From the NCBI GenBank assembly GCA_016872555.1, contig VGZO01000026.1:1-61151 (forward strand): a stretch of DNA of 61,151 nucleotides, written 5' to 3'. The notes beneath the pieces were generated by a model. It was not told the DNA's origin and did not search any database. It saw only the letters and a list, made by a program, of their open reading frames with translations. Origin of the DNA: Planctomycetota bacterium. Lineage in GTDB: Bacteria; Planctomycetota; Planctomycetia; Pirellulales; UBA1268. A program made the position numbers and the translations under genes. Of this stretch, positions 18,385 through 26,020 are shown one piece after another. Every line of letters begins with the position of its first letter. Positions within the stretch are counted from its first letter, which is position 1.

Positions 18385-18517
18385 CGCGGTCTCCTCGCCG
18401 TGAGAGCCGATCCTACCCCCGCCGCCGCCGCGGAGTCGAGGCGGAGCAGGTGCGACGGTCGAACCGTGACAGCGAACCACACGCGGTCGGGGCGACCACC
18501 TCGGACCACGGAGCCGC

Positions 18518-20563
18518 TCACTCCCCGCGCGGCGCCGGGCGGTACCACTCGCCGCGGAGCCAGTCGGCGACCAGCCCGATCTGCTTGGCCGACAGCGGCG
18601 GCGTCGCCCCCTCGTCGGCCGTGCCGAAGCGCGGCATCCGGTCGTTGGAATCTCCGTAGAAGCGCTCGTGCGTCGGGTCGGTGACGATCCCCACCAGCCA
18701 CTCGCGCGATCCCCAGCCGGTGAGGTCAGGCGCGCTGCCCGCGGCAGTGCCGTTGCCATGGAACGTGTGGCACGAGCCGCAGCGGTCGCCGTCGGCGACG
18801 AGCGCACGCCCGCGCTCGATCACGGCACCGTCGATCCCGGCAGCGTTCCCCGCCTCGGCGGTCAGCGCCGCCGCCACCGCCTCGACGTCGGCCGGCGGCC
18901 AGGCGGCGCTGTCGGTGAGGTCGTTCTGCACGAACGACACCATGTCCCCCTCCTTGTGTGCCGTGTTGCCGAAATAGGCCGGGCCGGCCACCTGCCCGGG
19001 ATCGAGCAGGCCCTTCATCCAGGCGACCGTGCCGAAGCCGTGGAGGTTCGCCGCCGAGCTGTTCGCGAGCACGCCCTCGGCCGTCGGGGCGGCCGGATCG
19101 ACGTGGGCGTGGCAGCTCGCGCAGTGCTGCTCGAAGATCCGCGGCCCCTGGGTCGCCGGGTCGCTGCGGAGCAGGTCGAGCATCCCGGCGGGCGGGATCC
19201 GTTCCGGTCGGCCGGCCAGCTCCACGGCGCGGTGGGCCTCGGCATGGGCGGCGTCGACCGCATCGAGGAAGTCCTGCGAGTGGCGGGCGGCATCCCACTG
19301 GCGCTTGCGGGCGGCGAACGCCGCCAGCTTCGCCGGGTCGTTCCCCAGTTCGGCGGCGAGCTTCGCCTCGTCGCCGCCGGTGCGGTCGAGGAGCTGTTTG
19401 ACGTCGGCGAGCGCCGCGGTGTCGGTCCAGCGGACGGCGTAATCCTCGCGCCACGCCAGTGCCGTGAGCACTCCCGCGCCGGCGAGCAGGCCGAGCGTGA
19501 AGGCGATATTGAAGCCGTGGCCGAGCCGCCAGCGCCCGATGATCGGCATCAGGAACATCGCCCCCATCACCAGCCCCGGCACGACGATCGCGCCGAAGAA
19601 CTCGCCGCTGGCCCCCTGCCCCTCGAACAGCTTGAGGAACTGGAACAGGAACAGGAAATACCACTCCGGCCGCGCCGCGGCGTAGGGCTCGGAGGGATCG
19701 GCCGGGGCTCCGAGCTCGGCGCCCAGCGCCCCAAACTCGATCGGCCTGCCGTCGAGCACCGCGCGGAGCGCCGGCACGAGGATCACGCCGAGGACGACCG
19801 CCATCACCGCCAGGCAGGCGACGGCGTCCTTGAGCACCTGATCGGGCCAGAACAGCGCGTCGGGCTTCGTGAACGGCCGCTTCGCGCACAGCCCGTGCTT
19901 GCGGAACAGCGCCAGGTGGAGGGCGAGCATCACGACCAGCGTGCCGGGGAGGAACCCGGCGTGGAGCGCGAAAAAGCGCGTCAGCGTGTGGTGGCCGTAG
20001 TCGGGGCCACCGACGACCACCTGCTGCAGCGCCGGGCCGATCAGGGGCACCAGCCCGGCGAGATTGGTCGCCACGCGCGTCGCCCAGTAGCCCTTCTGGT
20101 CCCAGGGGAGCAGGTAGCCGGTGAGCGCCATCCCCAGCACGAGCATCATCAGGACCAGGCCGAGCCAGAAATTGACCTCGCGCGGCGCGCGGTACGCGCC
20201 GTCGATCACCACCTGGAGCAGGTGGAGCGCGAGCAGCACGACCATCGCCTGCGCCACCACGTGGTGGATCCCGCGCACCAGCCAGCCGCCGGCCATCTCG
20301 TGCTGGATGTAGTACACGCTCTCCCAGGCGGTCTGGGCCCCGGGGGAGTAGCTGCTCCAGAGGACGAGGCCGGTGATCACCTGCGTCATGAACGCGAACA
20401 CCAGCGTGCTCCCCCACACGTAGCGCCAACGGGCGCCGCCGGGGACGCGCTCGTAGAGCGCCTCATGGACCAACGCCCGGTAGCCGGTGCGGTCGTCGAA
20501 AAAGTCGGCGAGCCGGCCGAGCAGACCGCGCTGCCCGGGAGAGGAGTGCCGGGTGGTGCTCAT
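18518..20563 (-). CDS. Cytochrome b fused to a diheme cytochrome c domain (bc-type complex subunit)
   Basis: 681 aa. Residues about 1-390 are a full-length cytochrome b with both halves: heme histidines in GIHHVV/ALHLLQ (13 residues between the pair) and ALHAGF/ALHLAL (14 between, the b6 spacing), followed by ARPEWYFLFLFQFLK with the quinol-site PEWY motif. A linker of about 90 residues leads to a periplasmic part with two CxxCH motifs, CASCH near 482 and CGSCH near 596. It accepts electrons from quinol together with the Rieske protein encoded just upstream, and passes them through the fused hemes. The start overlaps the Rieske stop by 4 bases. The cysteine that binds the extra heme of b6 is not seen. 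Confidence 0.9.
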   Translation of the reverse strand: MSTTRHSSPGQRGLLGRLADFFDDRTGYRALVHEALYERVPGGARWRYVWGSTLVFAFMTQVITGLVLWSSYSPGAQTAWESVYYIQHEMAGGWLVRGIHHVVAQAMVVLLALHLLQVVIDGAYRAPREVNFWLGLVLMMLVLGMALTGYLLPWDQKGYWATRVATNLAGLVPLIGPALQQVVVGGPDYGHHTLTRFFALHAGFLPGTLVVMLALHLALFRKHGLCAKRPFTKPDALFWPDQVLKDAVACLAVMAVVLGVILVPALRAVLDGRPIEFGALGAELGAPADPSEPYAAARPEWYFLFLFQFLKLFEGQGASGEFFGAIVVPGLVMGAMFLMPIIGRWRLGHGFNIAFTLGLLAGAGVLTALAWREDYAVRWTDTAALADVKQLLDRTGGDEAKLAAELGNDPAKLAAFAARKRQWDAARHSQDFLDAVDAAHAEAHRAVELAGRPERIPPAGMLDLLRSDPATQGPRIFEQHCASCHAHVDPAAPTAEGVLANSSAANLHGFGTVAWMKGLLDPGQVAGPAYFGNTAHKEGDMVSFVQNDLTDSAAWPPADVEAVAAALTAEAGNAAGIDGAVIERGRALVADGDRCGSCHTFHGNGTAAGSAPDLTGWGSREWLVGIVTDPTHERFYGDSNDRMPRFGTADEGATPPLSAKQIGLVADWLRGEWYRPAPRGE

Positions 20564-21129
20564 GGCCGGGCCTGCTTCTCGGCGACGCCGGTGTAGAAGT
20601 TCTGCCACAGGACCTCGACCTCACCCCCCGCGGCGACCCGGCACTCGAGCTCGTCCATCGCCCGGGGGCTGGGGCTGGGGTGGACGATCCCGCCGTCGAT
20701 CGCGAACCGGCTGTTGTGGCACGGGCAGCGGAAGCACTTTTCCTGGGCGTCGACCTCGATGAAGCAGCCGGCGTGGGGGCAGGTGGCGGACAGGGCCTGG
20801 ACGGAGTCGGAACCGGGCGCGCGCCGCAGGTAGACCGCGCCGATCGGTTCGGCGGCGAACCCGGTCCAGGCGTCGGTGCGATCGGCGACGACCGGGAACC
20901 GGCGCGGCAGGCCGTCGTCGGGGACCGCCTCGATGTCGGCGACCGGGCGGAACGCCGCCGCCGCCCCCTTCCGCCGGAGCGGGTCGAGAAACGTCCACGC
21001 CCCGGCGATCACGGGAGGAAGCGTCGCCAAGCCTCCGCACGCGAGCGCGGCCAGGCGCGTGAACAGATCGCGGCGCGGCGTGGGATCGGGGCGGGAGGCC
21101 GCAGGCGAACCGTGGTGGGGCGATCCCAT
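20560..21129 (-). CDS. Rieske 2Fe-2S protein of a bc-type complex
   Basis: 189 aa. After a short arginine-containing leader (PTPRRDLFTRL) comes one hydrophobic helix (about 25-50), which anchors or exports the protein. The cluster-binding motifs CPHAGC (about 115) and CPCHNS (about 136) supply the two cysteines and two histidines. MGSPHHG at 21129 is taken as the start; longer in-frame starts exist. The stop overlaps the cytochrome b start, so both subunits are likely made in step. Confidence 0.9.
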   Translation of the reverse strand: MGSPHHGSPAASRPDPTPRRDLFTRLAALACGGLATLPPVIAGAWTFLDPLRRKGAAAAFRPVADIEAVPDDGLPRRFPVVADRTDAWTGFAAEPIGAVYLRRAPGSDSVQALSATCPHAGCFIEVDAQEKCFRCPCHNSRFAIDGGIVHPSPSPRAMDELECRVAAGGEVEVLWQNFYTGVAEKQARP

Positions 21130-21216
21130 GGGGAGTCTCCGGTGGGCCGCGCCAACAGGCGCTGCCCGGCGGGCCAACAGTGTACCGTTGGCGAGGGGGT
21201 GCGGTATGCCGACGAC

Positions 21217-21591
21217 TCAGCGCCGCTCGCGGCCGGCACCGCCGGTGCGCGGCCGACCGCCGGCCGGCCGCCCCGCCAGCGCGCGGAAGATCTCGCCGAC
21301 CGAGTGGGTCGCCTCGAGCGGATGCCGGAGAGGCCGTTCGTAATCGACGGCGTAACTGTTGCAGCGCCCCTGCTTGGTGCGGACGACGTAGCCGTCGCGG
21401 ACGAGGTCGCTGACGATCCGGTGCGCGGCACGTTCGCCGATCCCCACCAGCGCGGCGATCTCGGCCAGCCGGACATCGGGGTTCTGCCCGATGCAGACGA
21501 GGACGTGGCCGTGGTTGGTGAGGAACGTCCACGCCGGACCGGCCTCCGGGCGGGGGGCATGCGGCGACGTGCGTGCGGAACGGGACGCCAT
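21217..21591 (-). CDS. Winged-helix transcriptional regulator (MarR/ArsR-like)
   Basis: 124 aa. Residues about 20-90 read as a winged helix (DVRLAEIAALVGIGERAAHR, then IVSDLVRDGYVV and a short wing TKQGRCNSYAVD). The tail after residue 95 is low-complexity (GRPAGGRPRTGG). No ligand or metal site is obvious. It is divergent from the small gene at 21685, and an 18-bp palindrome lies between them, which suggests autoregulation. It ends 87 bases before the Rieske gene on the same strand, so it could also be linked to that operon. Confidence 0.8.
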   Translation of the reverse strand: MASRSARTSPHAPRPEAGPAWTFLTNHGHVLVCIGQNPDVRLAEIAALVGIGERAAHRIVSDLVRDGYVVRTKQGRCNSYAVDYERPLRHPLEATHSVGEIFRALAGRPAGGRPRTGGAGRERR

Positions 21592-21611
21592 CAGGCCATC
21601 TTAGCTTTTTC

Positions 21612-21629
21612 CTGGTCTCAATTGACCAG
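21612..21629. promoter_or_regulatory. Candidate operator palindrome in the divergent gap
   Basis: CTGGTC (21612-21617) and GACCAG (21624-21629) form a perfect inverted repeat around TCAATT. It overlaps the -35 box of the rightward promoter and lies 20 bases upstream of the regulator start. A second perfect palindrome, ATACATGTAT, lies at 21637-21646, between the -35 and -10 boxes. Either could bind the adjacent winged-helix protein. Confidence 0.5.
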
Positions 21630-21649
21630 CTTTTCGATACATGTATTAT
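21622..21649 (+). promoter_or_regulatory. Probable sigma-70-type promoter for the 88-aa gene and icd
   Basis: TTGACC (21622-21627) and TATTAT (21644-21649) are spaced by 16 bases in an unusually AT-rich island. Transcription would begin near 21656, giving a leader of about 30 bases before the ATG at 21685. Confidence 0.55.
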
Positions 21650-21684
21650 GGGACATGATTTCCATGCCCAGAGGAGACGTGGCC

Positions 21685-21951
21685 ATGACCGCTCGGATCA
21701 CGCTTCGGACGGCCGCATCACGACCGGCGATCGAGAGCCGTGTCGCGACACTGGCGGGAAACGGCCCGTTTTCCGTCCGCGACATCTCCCCCCGCGAGGC
21801 GGAGACGTGGACGCTCACGCTCGGGCCGAGCCGGCCGGGAATGGCGATTGGCTTCGGCAAGGTCGCCGAGCTGCTCGTCCTCCTCGGCCGCGAATTCGAC
21901 GTCGCGGCGGTCGACTGCACAGCCGATGAGGCGCTGGCGGTGGCCAGCTGA
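21685..21951 (+). CDS. Small hypothetical protein (88 aa)
   Basis: The start MTARITLRT follows a GAGGAG site; upstream in-frame ATGs at 21655 and 21664 lack one. The sequence is soluble, with a strand/helix pattern (ETWTLTLGPSRPGMAIGFG, then a helix ending EFDVAAVD). No family was recognised. It is preceded by the clearest promoter in the window and lies 52 bases ahead of the isocitrate dehydrogenase gene, so the two are probably co-transcribed. Confidence 0.65.
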   Translation: MTARITLRTAASRPAIESRVATLAGNGPFSVRDISPREAETWTLTLGPSRPGMAIGFGKVAELLVLLGREFDVAAVDCTADEALAVAS

Positions 21952-22003
21952 CCTCCGTTTTCCATTCCCTGACCGACGAAATCCCCTCCACGGAATCCTG
22001 TTC

Positions 22004-23443
22004 ATGGCGCGGCATGCAGTGACGGTGATCCCCGGCGACGGCATCGGCCCGGAGTGCGTCGGCGCGGCGACGGCGATCGTCGACGCCACCGGCGTGGGGA
22101 TCGACTGGATCGAGCGGCACGCCGGCGAGCGCGTGTTCCGCCAGGGGATCGCCTCGGGCGTCCCGCCGGAGACGATCGATTCGATCGCGCAGACGCGCGT
22201 CGTCCTCAAGGGGCCGCTCGGCACCCCGGTGGGGTTCGGCGAGAAGTCGGCCAACGTCACGCTCCGCAAGCTGTTCGAGACGTTCGCCAACATCCGTCCG
22301 GTCCGCGAGTTGCCCGGGGTGACGACGCCGTTCTCCGGCCAGGGGATCGACCTGGTCGTCGTCCGCGAGAACGTCGAGGACCTGTACGCCGGGATCGAGC
22401 ACATGCAGACGCCCGACGTCGCGCAGTGCCTCAAGCTGATCAGCGCCAAGGGGTGCGAGAAGATCGTCCGGACGGCGTTCGAATACGCCCGTGCCGAGGG
22501 GCGCGGCTCGGTGGCCTGCGCCACCAAGGCCAACATCATGAAGCTCACCGAAGGGGAGCTGAAGCGGACGTTCGAGCGGATCGCTCCGGAATACCCCGAC
22601 ATCCGCGCGTGGCACGTGATCGTCGACAACTGCGCCCACCAGCTGGTGAAGAAGCCGGCGCAGTTCGACGTCATCGTGACCACCAACATGAACGGCGACA
22701 TCCTCAGCGATCTGACCAGCGCCCTGGTCGGGGGCCTCGGCTTCGCCCCGTCGGCAAACCTCGGCAACGGGATCGCGATCTTCGAGGCGGTCCACGGCTC
22801 GGCGCCCAAATACGCCGGCAAGGACGTGATCAACCCCACCGCGGTCGTGCTCTCGTCGGTGATGATGCTCAAGCACCTCGGCGAATTCGCCGCCGCCGCC
22901 GACGTCGAGCACGCCGTCCTCGTCACGCTCGCCGACGGGAAGCTCACCGGCGACGTCGTCGGCTACGACAAGGGGGTCGGGACGAAGGATTTCACCAGGG
23001 CCGTGATCGCCAACCTCGGCCGGCGCGCCGCCGGCTGGAAGGTGCGCGAGTCGAAGCCGATCCGGATTCCGACCGTGAGCCGCGATCCGGTGTTTCGCGC
23101 CGCGAAGACGAAGGAGGTCGTCGGCGCCGATATCTTCGTCGACAGCCCGCTCGACCCGGCGGCCCTCGGCCGGTCGCTCGAGGCGCTCGCGACGACCGGC
23201 CCGCTGAAGCTGAAGATGATCTCCAACCGGGGCACGAAGGTCTATCCGGAGGGGAACCCGGCGATCGACTGCGTCGCCCACAACCGCTGCCGGTTCGTGA
23301 GCCGCTCCGGTCAGCCGGTCGCGTTCGACGACGCCCTGTCGCTGGCGCGGCGCGTCAACGAAGCCCACGAGGTGTGCCACGTCGAGCGACTGCTCTCGAT
23401 CGACGGCAGCAACGGCTTCACGAAGGCCCAGGGGGAGGACTGA
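22004..23443 (+). CDS. icd: NADP-type isocitrate dehydrogenase
   Basis: 479 aa. Oxidative decarboxylation of isocitrate to 2-oxoglutarate in the citrate cycle. Visible motifs: VIPGDGIGPE at the N-terminus, KGPLGTPVG near 70, RENVEDLYAGIEH near 122, TNMNGDILSDLTSALVGGLG near 225-245 (metal and substrate aspartates), and AVHGSAPKYAGKDVINPTA near 262, the cofactor-site region. A C-terminal extension of about 140 residues follows the core, as in the Thermus-type enzyme. The ATG at 22004 fits the family N-terminus. Confidence 0.92.
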   Translation: MARHAVTVIPGDGIGPECVGAATAIVDATGVGIDWIERHAGERVFRQGIASGVPPETIDSIAQTRVVLKGPLGTPVGFGEKSANVTLRKLFETFANIRPVRELPGVTTPFSGQGIDLVVVRENVEDLYAGIEHMQTPDVAQCLKLISAKGCEKIVRTAFEYARAEGRGSVACATKANIMKLTEGELKRTFERIAPEYPDIRAWHVIVDNCAHQLVKKPAQFDVIVTTNMNGDILSDLTSALVGGLGFAPSANLGNGIAIFEAVHGSAPKYAGKDVINPTAVVLSSVMMLKHLGEFAAAADVEHAVLVTLADGKLTGDVVGYDKGVGTKDFTRAVIANLGRRAAGWKVRESKPIRIPTVSRDPVFRAAKTKEVVGADIFVDSPLDPAALGRSLEALATTGPLKLKMISNRGTKVYPEGNPAIDCVAHNRCRFVSRSGQPVAFDDALSLARRVNEAHEVCHVERLLSIDGSNGFTKAQGED

Positions 23444-23458
23444 GCCCGGTCGGGGCGG

Positions 23459-24060
23459 TCAGTGGTCGTCGTCGACCTGCGCGGCCCGCCACAACTCGCG
23501 GAACGTGGCGGCGACATACGGGTTGAGGGAGTCGGCGTAGTCGAGCGGCAGGTGATTGACCCGGATCAGCGCGATCACGTCGGCGAGATCCTGCGGGCGG
23601 TGGGCTGCCGTCATGCCGCTGGCGAGTTTCAACTCCAGCAGCGTGTCGAGCGCCACGTACGGGATGCCGTCGGCACCGACCTCCGCCACGGTCTCGGGTG
23701 CCGGAAATGCCACCGGTTTGGGCCGTCCGTCGCCGGGATAGTCGCCGACGATCAGCGTGTCGATCTTCACGCCGTGGACCGTGTCGCGGAAATTCTTCGA
23801 GCCTTCGCCGAGTCGAGCCAGCCGAGGCCGGCATGCCGCTCCTTGAAACGCGCGAGGTCCTCACGGCGGATGAGGATGCCGATGTCGGCCGTCGTCCGCC
23901 GGTGGCCATGGGCATTGGCGGCCATCGCCCCGGCGATCGCGAACGGGATCCCCATCTCGGCAAGCGCCTGCGTGAGGCGCCGCATCGCCTCGTGGATCGG
24001 GGATTGCGCCATGAAAAACCGATCGGCCGCGCGGGCGACGTCGAGGATCGGAACGGGCAT
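23459..24060 (-). pseudogene. Nucleotidyltransferase (AbiEii-like/DUF6036-like), broken by a frameshift
   Basis: Two overlapping frames make one protein. The N-terminal part (start 24060) reads FAIAGAMAANAHGHRRTTADIGILI, a nucleotidyltransferase-like fold with D/E in the TADIGI strand, and then leaves frame after GLGWLDSAK. The C-terminal part (23459-23770) reads KIDTLIVGDYPGDGRPK...DTLLELKLASGM...DLADVIALIR, the usual second half of such proteins. Inserting one base near 23802 (reverse strand ...AAG G[G]C TCG AAG...) joins them into about 200 aa. Possible causes are a true mutation, a sequencing or assembly error, or two coupled genes (the frames overlap as GTGA). The gene converges on icd with a 15-base gap. 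Confidence 0.7.
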
Positions 24061-24102
24061 GATGGCTGATATCCAGGATCCCCTGACCGTATCCCCGACG
24101 AC

Positions 24103-24127
24103 GGGCGCCGGTCAATCGCCGGCGCCC
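24103..24127. terminator. Strong GC hairpin downstream of the VPEID-CTERM gene
   Basis: GGGCGCCGG (24103-24111) pairs perfectly with CCGGCGCCC (24119-24127) around a 7-base loop. It lies after the minus-strand surface-protein gene and before the nucleotidyltransferase gene. No U-tract follows on either strand, so a terminator role is tentative. Confidence 0.4.
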
Positions 24128-24242
24128 CCGTGGCCTGGGCATACCGGCAGCGGCCGAGGCTCCCCGCGCACGTCACGTCCCGGTGGCGGGCCGAAGCCGC
24201 ACCACCGGGCCGCTTGGAAACCGTCTGAACGCAGGCCGTGCC

Positions 24243-25252
24243 TCAGCCGCGCCGGCGGCGCAGCCGGCGCTCGAACAAGCCAAGGGCGCCGGTGACCATT
24301 GCCAGCACGCCCGTCGCACTCGCCGGGTCGATCTCCGGCACGGTCGTCACCAGGGCGATCTGGTTGCCGCCGAGGTAGTTGTAGTCGATCGAATAACCGC
24401 TCGGCAGACCGTTGACCGCGGTGAACGTGCCACCGGCGAGCGACAGATACTTCGCGAACACCAGATCACCGACAGGCGCGTTTACCACGTTGAACGTCAC
24501 GCTCGACAAGGCGCCGAGAGTGAGCGTGTCCGACGAGCCGTCGAGGAGCCCGACCGAGGAACCGTCGACGTTCACCTTCAGGTCGCCCAGGAGCGAGAAC
24601 CCACCCGTGAACGTCGACGTGCCGGGGCTGTCGGCGAATCCCAACTCCACGACCGAGCCGACGGCGCCGGTCGCAGGGCCGATCACGGTGCCGGCGTCAC
24701 CGGCGAGTGTCTGACCGGCCGCGACTACGTAGCCGCCGGTGACTGCCGAGACGTCGAACGTGGCCGCCCCGAACAGCAGCGTCCCGCTCTGCGCGATGCT
24801 CGCCGACGGGCCGAGGGCCAGCGTGCCGCCGATCGACACGGTGGGACCGGTGTAGCTGTTCGATCCGGTGAAGGTCGTGTTGCTCTCAAAGTTGTAGACG
24901 AGGAGCGGTCCGCTCATCCGGTTGGGCACGTCGAGGTTGGCGGCACTGTGGGTGAACAACACCACGCCACCGCCGTCGGCAGTATTAGAGCCGAGGTTGC
25001 CGTTGATCGTGGCAGTGCTCTTGAGGAATCCGGGGGCGACGGGGTTGGTGCCCGTGCTCCCGATGAGCAGACTCCCGCCGCCGACCAGTTGCCCGCCGTG
25101 CCCCACGCGGCACTGGTAGCGCCAGTCCAGTAGGTGTCGGCCGCGTGGGCGACCGGTGCGAGAAAGAGAAGGAACGCGATAGCAACCGCACTCTCGCTTT
25201 TGCGCGCACGGCGGCCCGCACGGAAAAGACTGCTCGACGATCGACTGGACAT
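24243..25252 (-). pseudogene. VPEID-CTERM (PEP-CTERM-like) secreted surface protein with autotransporter-type repeats, frameshifted
   Basis: An AAGGAG site precedes ATG 25252. The first frame encodes a signal peptide (AVAIAFLLFLAPVAHA) and the start of the mature protein (ADTYWTGATSAAWGTAGNW), a common opening of planctomycete and autotransporter-associated repeat proteins. The continuation (LLIGSTGTNPVAPGF onward) is in another frame, so a single indel lies near 25060-25100. The second frame holds a TFTGSNSYTGPTV-type beta-strand repeat. It ends in VPEID (24327-24341), a hydrophobic helix (TGVLAMVTGALGLF) and ERRLRRRRG: the tripartite exosortase sorting signal. The cognate exosortase gene is the next one upstream. 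Whether the break is real or a sequence error is open. Confidence 0.8.
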
Positions 25253-26020
25253 CAGCGGCTCCTTGAAAAGAAACGATGAATTGGCAGGTGAATGGGGAAA
25301 CGGACACGAAAACGAATCGAAGACGGTGGGGCCTGAGGACGCGCGACGGGGCAACCCCGGCGCGCGGCACTCCGGCGGATCAGGGGGGCGGTCCCGCGGC
25401 GCGCGGCCGGGCACGACGCACCCCGGGTGGGCCGTGCGCGGTCGCCCCCGCTCGGGGCGACGACCCACGAGTTCGGCTGGTCCGGCGCGCAGACGCACCC
25501 TGTGTGGAGAACGACGGCGAGCGATCATCAAGGGCTCTTGGCATGGGGCATGACGCCGCCACTGCCAGCACCCGCGCACGCGTCCACGGCGCGCCCACTG
25601 CTGCCGCCAAACCTCCCTCTCGCGCGGCCGGAAGCCGGGATCACCACGTCCTGGCACCGTCGCCGCGCGTGCCTGCATGCCAGCCAATGCCAGGCTGGAG
25701 ACAGGCCACGGGAACGAACGCCGGTCGGGGATCGGGCAGGTCCGCCAGGGCGTTGCTCACGCAGGGAGCAACGAATCAGCGAACAACCGCTTCACGCCAC
25801 GAGGAGAAAGTCGCTTGGCAACGGCTAGCAGGCCGGAGCAAACGCTTGTGCGGGTGCTTGCAGGAGCGGTTCCAGAACTTCCCGAAATACCCGGCCCTGC
25901 AAAAACCGTGGCAGGTACGACGGGGGACCTGGAGATGTGACCAAAAGCCTTCGGAGCGCCAACCCCCTCCGTGGAACGATTCGCGTGCCGTTCCTTCCCG
26001 GGTTTTCACCGGCAGTCACG
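25253..26020. other. 768-bp stretch without a convincing gene
   Basis: No open frame here has family similarity or credible composition. The part next to 25252 would be the leader of the VPEID-CTERM gene. It contains a GC hairpin (25441-25461) and repeated GGCGCGCGGC strings around 25358 and 25397. The half from about 25780 to 26020 is visibly less GC-rich than its surroundings (aaaccgtggcaggtacg; tgtgaccaaaagcc), with no recognised element. It could hold a long 5' regulatory leader, a small RNA, or gene remnants. Confidence 0.6.
25441..25461. repeat. Perfect 8-bp-stem hairpin in the non-coding stretch
   Basis: GTCGCCCC (25441-25448) pairs with GGGGCGAC (25454-25461) across a 5-base loop. 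It lies about 190 bases upstream of the VPEID-CTERM start, so it may fold in that gene's leader RNA. Confidence 0.6.

Noticed and set aside
23459-24060. Toxin-antitoxin pair made of the two short overlapping frames
   Set aside because: The two halves read as successive parts of one nucleotidyltransferase-like protein; a single-base shift explains them better.
24243-25252. True type V autotransporter
   Set aside because: The repeats resemble those of autotransporters, but the C-terminus is an exosortase sorting tail and there is no outer-membrane barrel.
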